Assembly: GCA_039566865.1 (NCBI GenBank)
Contig: CM076954.1
Coordinates: 13,850,001-13,914,000 of the forward strand
DNA length: 64,000 nucleotides
Source of the DNA: Aurelia coerulea
Lineage: Eukaryota; Cnidaria; Scyphozoa; Semaeostomeae; Ulmaridae
Direction: 5' to 3'
Shown: positions 11,668-23,200 of the stretch, piece by piece
Position numbering within the stretch: position 1 is the stretch's first letter
Layout of the letters: each line of letters opens with the position of its first letter
Notes under the pieces: model-generated
The model's database searches: none
What the model saw: only the letters and a program-made list of their open reading frames with translations
What the model was told of the DNA's origin: nothing
Translations under genes and position numbers: made by a program

Positions 11668-12413
11668 ATGATGTTGCTATTCCTTCTTTCTTCTCTCATC
11701 ACAGCAAGGAATCGAATGCCGCCATTATTCAAATACTTGAAGCGGTTGGAGCTCCTGCGCAGCGATATGTCTCATTTAAAACTGTCCTTTAAAATTAGCT
11801 CCCACTTTAGCTACTGTCCACTTGTTTTGATTTTCTGCGATAGAACCCTGAATCAAGTAATAAAGTCACGTCCACGAAAGGGCTTTGCGCATTGCACAGA
11901 AAGATTACGAACATGACTTTGGTTTTCTCTTGGAACAAACTAATTCAGTGCCCATCCATGTAAGAAACCTGCAGTTGCTTATGACCGAAATTTTTTTTAA
12001 AAATTCGATCTGAATCCAAGTTTTATGAAGGAGATTTTTGTGCAGCGAAACATTGGTTACAAACTAAGACATGATAACGACGCGCAGCTTCCAAAGGTCC
12101 GCACCACCTCCTTTGGCATCGAAATTATAGCCTTCTTTGGAAATAGAATGTGGCAGGTACTACCACATGAGATAAAAGACTCGAGCACCCTTCCAATCTT
12201 TTAAAAGCAAATAAAGTTCTAGAAGGCGATAAATGCAACTGCAGACTATGCAAAATATATGTATCCTGGGTTCCTACAGGATAAACCTTTCTATGTTTTT
12301 ATCCTCGTGTAATTAGTATTGACAACTATTTTGTAATTTTTTATGAATTGTATAGTTTGAAGTAGGCTTAAATTAGCTGTGATCTAGAGCAATTATTAAT
12401 TCTCACCTACAAA
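11668..12413 (+). pseudogene. CR1/L2-like LINE 3' end, degenerate
   Basis: Frameshifted C-terminal reverse transcriptase remnants: FSYCPLVLIFCDRTLN, then in another frame ALRIAQKDYEHDFGFLLE followed by TNSVPIHVRNLQLLMTEI, a typical CR1/L2 thumb-region signature. The 3' untranslated part runs directly into AAATAAATGATGATG, the start of the large microsatellite. Confidence 0.8.
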
Positions 12414-12416
12414 TAA

Positions 12417-12461
<45 letters not shown>

Positions 12462-13145
12462 GTGATGGTGATGGCGATGGCGATGGCGATGGCGATGGCG
12501 ATGGCGATGGCGATGGCGATGGCGATGGCGATGGCGATGGCGATGGCGATGGTGATGGTGATGGTGATGGTGATGGTGATGGTGATGGTGATGGTGATGG
12601 TGATGGTGATGGTGATGGTGATGGTGATGGTGATGGTGATGGTGATGGTGATGGTGATGGTGATGGTGATGGTGATGGTGATGGTGATGGTGATGGTGAT
12701 GGTGATGGTGATGGTGATGGTGATGGTGATGGTGATGGTGATGGTGATGGTGATGGTGATGGTGATGGTGATGGTGATGGTGATGGTGATGGTGATGGTG
12801 ATGGTGATGGTGATGGTGATGGTGATGGTGATGGTGATGGTGATGGTGATGGTGATGGTGATGGTGATGGTGATGGTGATGGTGATGGTGATGGTGATGG
12901 TGATGGTGATGGTGATGGTGATGGTGATGGTGATGGTGATGGTGATGGTGATGGTGATGGTGATGGTGATGGTGATGGTGATGGTGATGGTGATGGTGAT
13001 GGTGATGGTGATGGTGATGGTGATGGTGATGGTGATGGTGATGGTGATCATGATCATGATCATGATCATGATCATGATCATGATCATAATGATCATGATC
13101 ATAATGATCATAATGATCATGATCATGATCATGATCATGATCATA
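12414..13145. repeat. ~730 bp compound microsatellite (ATG / GATGGT / GATCAT)
   Basis: An ordered series of blocks: about 15 ATG, two GTGATG, about 13 GCGATG, then more than 80 GTGATG hexamers, then ATCATG and ATCATA units. Open frames across it (Met-Val, Thr-Ile repeats) are consequences of the repeat, not genes. It begins exactly at the tail of the LINE fragment at 11668-12413 and ends about 780 bp before the TRPA1 start codon. Confidence 0.95.
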
Positions 13146-13312
13146 AGAATGCTATGTTCGTTTGTCAACTTCATTTACATCAATTATTTACATCATCTTG
13201 CTTACTATAGCAAGTAGACCGCTATTCTTTGTGAATAAAGAATGAACAAGGCTCACGCTATTTACGAATGAACGCTGTTTGTGGTGAATAAAGGACTTAA
13301 ACAATGTTTTAG

Positions 13313-13665
13313 GGACCTGTCATAGAGTATCTACTACTGGAGGGCGGAGGATATGACTTTTTCCAAAAGAAAAAATTTATTGTCCTTATAAACAGAGATA
13401 GAAAAATTCCATGGCCCATTGTGAAGAAACAAATATTTTTCGTGGCCAATGCGAAAATTTCATTGTTTATTTTTGAGCGTACTGATAGCATAAAGTTATT
13501 TGGACGTTTCATTTCTCCTGTATATTTAAAACTTTTGGCTATATTTGTTAAAAAAAAATTTCGTGGCCCATTCAAAAGCTAGAAATATTTTCTATGGCCC
13601 ATTGTGAAGCACTTAAAATTGTTGGTGGCCCCGTCCCCCGGTAGTAGATACTTCATGACAGGTCC
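13313..13665. mobile_element. 353 bp TIR element upstream of TRPA1
   Basis: Starts GGACCTGTCATAGAGTATCT and ends AGATACTTCATGACAGGTCC, inverted over about 28 bp (CTACTACTGG inside). An internal motif GGCCCATTGTGAAG recurs. Sits about 260 bp before the ATG, so it may form part of the promoter region or 5' UTR. Confidence 0.78.
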
Positions 13666-13922
13666 ATTAATCGGTGTATTAATATTCAGCAATATTTCCA
13701 CCAGTTATTGTGTAAATTACTCAGTTCAAATCTATAAAGACAACAAGCATAACAATTGCCCATGAATGAAATTAATTCACGTTCACCATACCCAAAGATT
13801 TGCTTCTGCATTTAGCTCACAGTGAAGTGCAAAGTAAATAACCAAATACACAACGATGACTTCATGATAGTTTACTATCAATTTCAAAGAGGAAGTTACC
13901 TGATTTGTATGAATCATTCATA

Positions 13923-14272
13923 ATGTCCAGCATTGCTCTGAGACAAATCTCTTTCAGACAAAGAAGCTCCAGAAGCCAAAGCGAGGAAGAAGAAGATGCG
14001 AATCCGATACCGGACCTCCTAGGCAACGGTGCAGTTGCAGAAAATGGGAGCTTTGGATCGCTTCCTGGATTGCACCAAGCCGCAAGTGAGGGGGCTGTTG
14101 ATGTGTTAAAACAGAAGTTGGAGCAAATTGCAAGGGTTTTCAACGATAGAAGGGATAGGTACTTGAGCGAGATTAATTTTGCTGATGATGAGGGGCTGAC
14201 GCCTTTGCATTATGCTGCAAAATGTAATAGGAAGGAGACAGTTACGTTGTTGCTTGAGAACAGGGAGTTCAG
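13923..14272 (+). CDS. TRPA1: TRPA1 exon 1: N-terminus and first ankyrin repeats
   Basis: Starts at the ATG giving MSSIALRQISFRQ. The frame is open a little upstream, but only through a TTG, so this ATG is chosen. A serine/arginine- and glutamate-rich stretch (residues about 10-30) precedes a degenerate ankyrin repeat (GLHQAASEGAV) and a canonical one (GLTPLHYAAK). The exon ends in phase 2 at TTCAG/GTGATT. An untranslated first exon upstream cannot be excluded; no core promoter is recognisable. Confidence 0.88.
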
Positions 14273-17200
14273 GTGATTTTTTATTTGAAATCCTAATGTA
14301 ACTATTTTCTTTTAAGCCATTTTTAAAGACAATGACTGAGATATAAGGCAACTTAAAGTGAATGACCTGAGATATATAGCGCTTGTCTATCAATAGGACA
14401 AAGAAACATCTAATCCCTCTATTGTTTTCTTTAGCATTGCTTTCATTCGCCACGAGCTGGATTATCAAATACAATAGGCTATTTATAAATCTATGAGATC
14501 TCATCTTTTAACTCAGGTTATTCAGACCTGGGTGGAGCAATTTAAATAAAGCCTATTGTATTCCATTGCATTTGATGATCTCGAGAATTTATCGAATCAA
14601 TTGAACAAATAAAGGCATGCAACTATGCTTTGTTCTATTCATAAACCAGACGCTATGTATATCCGTTATTTGTCTTTAAATTGAAATAGTTACAATCCTC
14701 GCCAAAACAGCATAGGAATCATTCGTCGTACATAGCCGATTGCTCGTGGCCCATGGTCGAAACCGCCAAAGCCTCATTTTCACAGACCAATCAGACGGCT
14801 AAAAAGCGAGGGAGACAAAAGAAACTCGTGAACATTTTCCTAAATTTTACCTACCTTCATAAACGCAACCAGGACAAAAAACTGCTTGAGCTTTCCCGAA
14901 TTTTTTTAAACCAATCTACTCTCCAGATGTTTGGGAGCACAAGTTTGGATGCCGGATGAAATATCTTCAGGATTGGCGGAGTTATTGCCTCTCCAATAGA
15001 CAAAATCAGCGAAGGCTTGTCGAGACCAGTTTACGCCACTTCAAGTCAGGTGATAAAGCCTCTTGATAAAACCTCTTTTGAATTTTATAAATTATTTCGC
15101 AACCAGCAAACTTGAAAAATTGATAAAGTCGATACAAATAAGAATAAAAATCTCAGCGATTATGGATATTGCCCAAAGAAATAACCTAAACACTTTCCCT
15201 TCTTTTACATATCAAAATCACAGGCGATTTTTTCAGCGATTTCTGCTAGAAATGTCATTTGGGCCTAGCTTCTCACCAATTAAAACTCATACGATGGCCC
15301 TAATAAGGCTTATTTGTATTCTTGAGCTATGATTCACTTACCAATGACTCAAGCATCAATTTGACTTCATTTTCTCCAAATTTTGTTGCTTCTGGCACAA
15401 TCTGATAAGAACTCTTTGGATGTACGAAAGACCGTGACATTTTTAACAAGAATTCTTGGGAAATAAAATCTTTCTAAAGAATTCTTAAAAATTCTTCTCC
15501 AAGAAAACTATGTTGATGTCAGCACATGCATGCACTGCTGTATATATATAACTGTAGAAACTCTAGCAGTTTCTCAGATTTCAAACCAATGGACCCTGTA
15601 ATCCTGAATTGCAATGTATTCAATTCTTATTCTGAAGCATTATGAATTTTATAATAAGTTAAATTCTTCCTTTCTCCAGGTACAGTTCTGTTGCTGTTGC
15701 AAGGTTGCTTGTCACATGGGGAGCTGACGTTAACATAAAGAATGTCTATGGATCAACTGCCTTGCATTTTGCTGCCAAAAAAGCAAATAGAGAAATTGCA
15801 AAGCTTCTGATTTATCAACAAAATTGTGATGTCAATGCAACGGACAATGCACATGCAACACCACTGCATCAAGCTGCTATCAGCGGAGACTCGGAAATAA
15901 CAGAGGAGCTCATCAAAAGGGGAGCGAATATCTTTGCCGTTGATGATGATCATAAGAACGCACTGCATTTAGCAGCAGAGGAAGGCAGTGATGAGGTGGT
16001 TGATGTGATATTGAAATCTTGTAAGTTTTATATTAGTTGTGTTAAATACTAGACTAGCTCCAAGTCCATTTCTTTTCTTCGTCAGTGATTCTTCGTTAGT
16101 GCAAAGGAGCGAGAGTTGAAAATGAGGCGGCAGTCCCGCCTATAAATTATCAACGAAGAACCACTGAAGAAAAAGAAATAGACTTGGAGCAAGTCTAGGT
16201 AGATACTTGCCTTTCCTTGAGCAAATAAATTGGTATCATCGGAATAAGGATTAGAATCAGAGGCCGACAAAGTTTCTTTCTTCCTGTGAACGGCAAAAAC
16301 TTTCGTCAAAACTTCCTGTGAATTTTTTATTTGGCATTGCTTTTAATGTATTGTAAACAACGTAGTTTGTGCAAGTTGTAAGTTGAATATAGTTCACATG
16401 CTACTTGATGAAATTTGCCCATGACTTATGGTTTAAACTCAATTATTAACTGACATAAACAGATACTAATGTTGCATACAATACAATTTACAGAATGAAT
16501 ACTAGGTACATAGCTCAAAAGTAGGCATGGTAATTGTAGGTGAGCAACCAAAATGCAGAAAACGTTTTTCATGAATATGATCAACCAAAATTCACTTTCA
16601 AATCTGGCTACAACTTTCTTCTTCCTTGAAATGAAAACACTGCTGTATACACCAAAAGCAACAAAACAACTCGATGATAAGTTGACCCACAGGGAAACCA
16701 GGAATTAATCCTTGCTGAAAATAGAAATTGTCCAACCTCGTTCCCAGGCCCACCATTGTCTTCCTTTCAGGTCATCGATGTTCTGACGTAGGAAGCTAGC
16801 CCTAGGAACCAGGTTGGAAATTGTCTTGCGAACTAATTGTTGCTAAAAGAAATTGTATTTCTTTGTCCCATGTGCTTGCCTGTGTTATAGTTGCGTAACA
16901 ATTCCTGCGCAGCATATTGCTACGCAACTATAACATGGGGGAAGAATGTAAAAAAATGCCCAACAGCAAGCACAGAGGACAAAGAAATACAATTTTTTTA
17001 ACAACAATTATTTCGAAAGACAATTTCTATTTTTAGCAACGATTAATTCCTGGTTTCCCTGTGGATTCATCTCAAAGTCGTGCTTTCAACTGGAGACATG
17101 GAATATCTAAGAGTAGAAAGTCCTTGGATTAATTCCCTTGTGTAAGGAATTTTGAACTTTAGCGTCCCTTTCTTTAATGCAACCTACAATTGTACCGATG

Positions 17201-20200
17201 CTTCCAATCATTGTTTTGATTTTCATTTCAGTATCAGGGGGCATGGATGAGATAGATGGTACTCCCAGTTTAACAAAACTTGATTACATCAACCGCAAAT
17301 CAGGACAACAAGACACTGCATTACATTTGGCGTGTAAAGCTGGCTATGCTGATACAGTTGAGAGGCTGATCGCCCATGGAGCGGATGTCAATTTTCATGC
17401 AGATGGAAAGATTTCTCCACTCCATCTTGCAGCTTCAAGTGGGAATATTTCAGTTGCAAAGATCCTTCTGAGACACTGTGGAAAAGTTAACGCAAGGGAT
17501 GATGATCAGATGACTCCGTTGCACAAGTAAATACAACATACACGTATTTTTCTGGTAAGAAACTGCCCATAAGAAACTCAACTGTGAGATCGCCAAAAAA
17601 TTGAGAAACTCCAATGCTGGGAAAATATAAGTTAAGAAGCTATTTATTTTGATAAAGGAAGTCTTGGACATAGTTTTACTTTATTTTCAGATTTTCACAT
17701 GTTTCTTATATCATAATACACATGTACCATCGTGTATAGTGTCATTGATTTAAAAACAAAAAAGAAAAAAAAATACTCGTAAGTTTGTTATGAAAGAAAA
17801 CATTCATAAGGAAAATACGAGGGATATTACACAAAGAAGGGATGGTCATAGCAGAAGTCCTTTTTTACAGCTACAGCAGTCCCAGGATTTGCTGTGATAA
17901 ATTTTAGGCGACTGTGGACCATGGTCAATTTACATTATGATTTAGTTGCTTTATGATAAACTGTTTTACCTTACCGAATGTGCTGCTTTTTAAGTTCAGT
18001 TCCTTTAATTTTAAAATCCCACTACATATAAATTCGTAACTAAAAATATATTTACTCAAAATTAAACAACAACAAAACTTTACAATATCAATGAAATACA
18101 ATTCAAAAGTACAATACAAAACAATAGTTGGGATTTGAATATAGCGAATTTCTTACAGGAGGAGCTCTCTAATAGATAAACTAATCGAGGACAGAGCACC
18201 CTCTTAATCAAAAACCTAGTGTATGTTCGAAAAATGTGCTTCAATCCACTTTGCCGATGGAAGGTAATTGCAGAACGCGCTTGTTTGATTGAGGTAGGAA
18301 TACTGTTTCAAGATTTTGCACCTGCATACCTGACGGATTTCTAGCCATATTGCAGAGTGTCTCGAATGGATTTGTTGAGGTTGCTGAGACTGATTGCCAT
18401 AGCAAGGCAAATTGATTTTTCACAAAGTACTCTCCCCAACTAACCCATTCCTTTACTATGCAAAATGTTTCGTGAGCAAGACGACACGTTTATAAACAAT
18501 AAGATGCTTTTACTTGATTTTATCTTCTTCAAACAATTTCGGATACTAAATATTTCGGACCACAAAAATTTGGAAATAAAAATTTCTGGACGTTTTTAGT
18601 GTCCGAAAATATTAGCATCCAAAATTTCTGCGTTTAATATACAAATTGCCAATATAAATTTTCTTCTCAACAAAAAGTATTCCTGCAGTAAAAATGCCTT
18701 TATAGGCGTAAAATCATTGATACTTTGATACCCAATGACTGTTATCCCAAAATCTCGATTTCAATTTCTTGATAAAAATTTCTTTTTTCAGAGCATCAAA
18801 CTTTGGTAAATGCGGCATGATTGAATATCTTCTTGAAAGAGGCGCAAACATCAACTCAAGGGATAAAGACAATTACACGCCCCTTTTGAGAGCAGTATGG
18901 AACGGTCAAACTGAAGCTGCCAAATTGCTCATTCACAAAGGAGCCAAGACGCAAGTAACAGACTTAACTTTGAAAACATGTCTCCATTTGGCTGTGGATA
19001 ATGACCACACGGACACTTTAGAAATGTTGCTGGAAAACGGAGCATCTGGGCTTGTCAATACTACTGATAAACATTACAAAGCACCTTTGCATTATGCTGC
19101 ACATGAAGGAAATTTCGAGGTATTTATTTATTCTTAAAAATTTGTAAGAAAATGGAGGCAAAGAAACAAGACTTTAGATCAGCACACTAAGGCCTTTCGA
19201 TTCGAAACTTAAGTTTTCTTCAAAGTGTGACTAACATTTGTTGATGAAGAAAATTTATCTTTGCCATTTGTACATTAAATGCAAAATGTACAGTCAAACT
19301 CTGAAGAGAATATAAGTTTCGAAAGGCCTTAGTGACCCTAAGTGTGCTGATTTAAAGTCTTGTTTCTTTGCCTCCATCTTCTAACAAATTTTTAGTATTT
19401 CACCTACCAAATATATGTTTATTCTTATATGTTCATTGTTTACTCTATCATAACAGAAACTAATCACAGCATAAACTACAGTATGCATACCAGCTTGTTG
19501 TTCTGTAGAAACTGTTTTGTAAGAAAATATACAGTTAGAACTTCAATAACCACTCGTTCAAGGAAAACTTTTGTTATTTACGTTGCATCGTTTGGGGACT
19601 AATGATGTGATGGTCATTGTCAGGATGCAGAGAAAGTCCTTATAAGTTGATAGGAAGAAACACCACATTACGACAAAGAACCAACAGTAGATGTGTGTGA
19701 ATTATCAATTGTGTATTGTGTGTGACCCAAACAAAAAGTATCACCAGCTAGATCATACCTAGCTATGTGCAATCAAAAGTTATTGGCAAATGATTTGTAT
19801 CTCCGTTTAGGTGAAAGGCTTAGATGTCTTTTGAGATGCAGCATGGTCATTTTAAGCAGCAGTTAGAATCCGCAAAACCAGATTCAAAGAAAATTTCGAA
19901 TCCCGGATTCCCCATTTTCAGTGAAATAATCGCAGTCAACATTTTTCGAAAACTCAACGTAGCGATAGATTTGAAGTCATTGGGGGAACTTTTTCGTTTG
20001 TAAAATGATTGACCTCTGTTCCCCAATCAAATTTCGGTTCCAAAAGAATTCACCTTCTTCACATCTTTCAAAACGTGGACTGGAAAACGAGGGAATAGTC
20101 CGAGAAATGAATGAATTTCAATATTTTTTAAATTTGTTTTGGATAGTAGGCATACCTTAAACTGACCAAGCAACATCCCAAAAGATAGCTAAGCCTTTCA

Positions 20201-23200
20201 GCTACATGCTGCTGCCCTGTTTCGTGTTAATAGCATTTTATTTCAGAAAGCTAGGTCTGATCTAGCTAGTAAAGTTTTTTTGGGTCACCCCGGGGTCACC
20301 CGCTGGTATACGTTACCAATACTGTCATGCAGGACTTCTCAGGGCTGCAGAAAGTCCCGATATCTTATAGTTTTGTTCCGTTCTCCAGTCAAGAGGGGGA
20401 GGTACTTTTTGAAACGCCGAGTAGGTCTCAAGGTTCAACTGTCATTCATTTTTTGCTTATTGCAGGCATTGCAAATTCTTCTAAAGCATGATGCAAAAGC
20501 TGATTTTGGAGATAATTTGGAGAAAACACCATTACATTATGCAGCCGAAAAAGGAAATCCAAGATGTGTGGAAACATTATGTAAATGTGCAAGAAATATG
20601 CCGAATACGAGTGATGACAAGGGAAGAATGCCAATTCATTTAGCTGCTATCAATGGCAACAGGTAAGTATTGTCTCAGCTTTGTTTTTGACAGAGGGGGG
20701 CGTAGACATAGACTTATGACGATGAGTCCCTTGTATCCCTGCGGTACCTTGCTCACAGGGACTCATAATGAAACAGTGAAAAACCTGACCCTATCTTCTG
20801 CATTCGATTGATCGAATCTGGATCGAACGACTGCTTCGGCTCTGTTCAACGGTCACTCCTCAGAAAGGAAATGCGATCGAAACCACGGTAAGCAGACACT
20901 TAATCAACAAAACTTGGTATTCATCTGAAGAAGAAAGTTCACTTTACCTGGTGAGTGCAAAATAAGTCTTTTAATGCTGCAATTTCCATGTTTTTAAGAC
21001 CAAAACATTGCAGAGAAATCTTCAAGTACCTGCTGCAGCAACTTCCTTCAAATTTAGTCAACTGCGTCAATCGAATTGAAGGTTCGAAACTGATTGTTCT
21101 TCGCCAAATCTCGCATTCTGATTGGTATGTTAGGAATCCCAGCATATTAGGCCTAATAGGGTCAGGTTTTTCAGAGTAATATTATGAGTCTCTGTTGACT
21201 GAAGCGCCATCTTGAAGTTAAAGAGCACAGGGAAACAAGAGACTCATCGTCATAAGTCTAGCGTAGACAATGGAAAAATGCTAGTTCTGATTGCGAAAGT
21301 ATTCAATTAAACATTTTTCATAAGGACTGAATGCTGTTAGAAGTTTATATAGAAATCTGTATCATGAGTAGTAGGAGACTGCTGTGTTAGCCTAAAAATC
21401 ACTTCATAAAGAGATACATTTATTCAAACTTACTATACATTTGTTGTCTTTTTCTTGTGTTTGTTTTCGTCCTAATATTCGCGACAAGCTGCACACGAAG
21501 CACCAACGACCCACAGTGCATTCCGAGGCCCTTCCGCCGGAGAAATCCGGCGGAGAGCTATCTTCCGATTTTTTCACGCCAAGGTTTTTGGCGGAGATTT
21601 CGTTGGATTTATGGTCTGGCGGGCAGAATTGGCGTGGCGCAATATCTCGATCATGAATTCAAAAAACTGGCGTGGTATGGTGGCAATGGTTATTATACAA
21701 ACCAGAGTATAATAGTCTTTTTCGTTGTACTTTGGCCAACACTGCAGCAAGAATGCAAAAATACAAGGCAATCTCTGCTCTGTTACAAACTCCCTAGGTT
21801 ATGTTTTTTTGAAAACAAAGAAATATACTATTGTCAATACTTTAAGAAAACGGTCAGTTCAGACAGGAATTCTATACTGACATCTTGGTCATTGTGCAAG
21901 ACATTTGATTTTGAAAGATAGTTATGCTCAAACTGTATATGATCAAGATTTTATCAGATTCTTAGAAGTTATGTTTTGCTCAATGGACATTTTTGCAAAT
22001 GTAGTCTCTTTCAGACCAGATTTTAAGGCTTTGTTTAATGACTGCTTCGAAAAGGCTGAAGTTACAATATCTAATTGACTTACAACTACTGTTGTTTGTA
22101 CTGGATTGCTATGCTTCACTCTTCACCTCAAGTCCATGCATGAAAACACTAGGTTTATGATTTATGAACTGTTTCGATCAAACACACACAAACATGTGAG
22201 CAGAACCCAAGTAACCAGGCCCGTCGGAACCGGGGGGGGGGGCTGGGGAGGCTTCAGCTCCCCCAATAATTTGCTGCATTTCGTTCACTTTCGTAAGTAA
22301 ATTAAAGGCCCCCATTAGCCATGTTTGAAGAATGAGATCATGCACATAGCTTGCCTCAAAGTAATAGAATATCTATTTGCAATTGCAATGCACGATTTAG
22401 TTCATATCGAAATGGATGTAGCCTAATAACGAGCCAACTTGATGAAGCAGACCAGATTTCTTGATATGCATCAGAACTATCAAATTCGATGTAGCGAGAG
22501 TCCAAAGACGTAGGGAACTGGGGGCACTGGTGGCATGTGCCCCCCAAGATTTTGCAACAAACCAAAAGGTGCCATTTTTGTCTCAGAATGAGCCTCTTTT
22601 AAAGACCAATGCGGACAGAAAGTAGTTTAATTTTGTTATTATTTACTTCGTGATTTAGTTATGTTTACTTCTCAATTTGTTTCATTGTGAAGGAAATCGG
22701 ATATCTATCAGCTTTCATACTATTTTCTTCTATATATCTCATTTTTCCCGTCAAAAATCTGTTGTATATTACAGTGCCATTCTTACGAAAAAGTGCCTTT
22801 AAATTGCCGTGCCCCTCCAAGTTTAAGATGCTTCCTACTGCTCTGAGTAAAACTGAAGGATGACCCACAATATTGACAATTTTTTTACCCTATCCTGACA
22901 AGAGTTGCCACTATAACAGTGCCACATTTGTTTCTTGATAGTATTATATGGGTTTGTTGGTTCCCTTGGCAACAGTTATCCTTATCGAAGATTTCAAACA
23001 GTAAGGGCAGTGTGCCAGGTCAAAGAGGTCAAATTTTGAAAATTGCCTTGTAATGAGTTGGCCGCTGGATTAATGTTAGGAGCAAGTAGTGATTAGCCTT
23101 AATGAGGAAATGTGAATTGGCAACGTCGCCAAAGTTCATTGTTGGCCCAAATATCTCTGAATTGTTTTGATTGTATACATTAACAATGCCTATAAATATC

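Noticed and set aside
12407..13217. Long open frames of Met-Val and Thr-Ile repeats on both strands
   Set aside because: They follow from a hexamer microsatellite with no stop codons; no start context, domain or conservation.
14753..14959. Basic frame repeated at 29424-29630
   Set aside because: Part of a dispersed non-coding repeat; conserved DNA, not evidence of translation.
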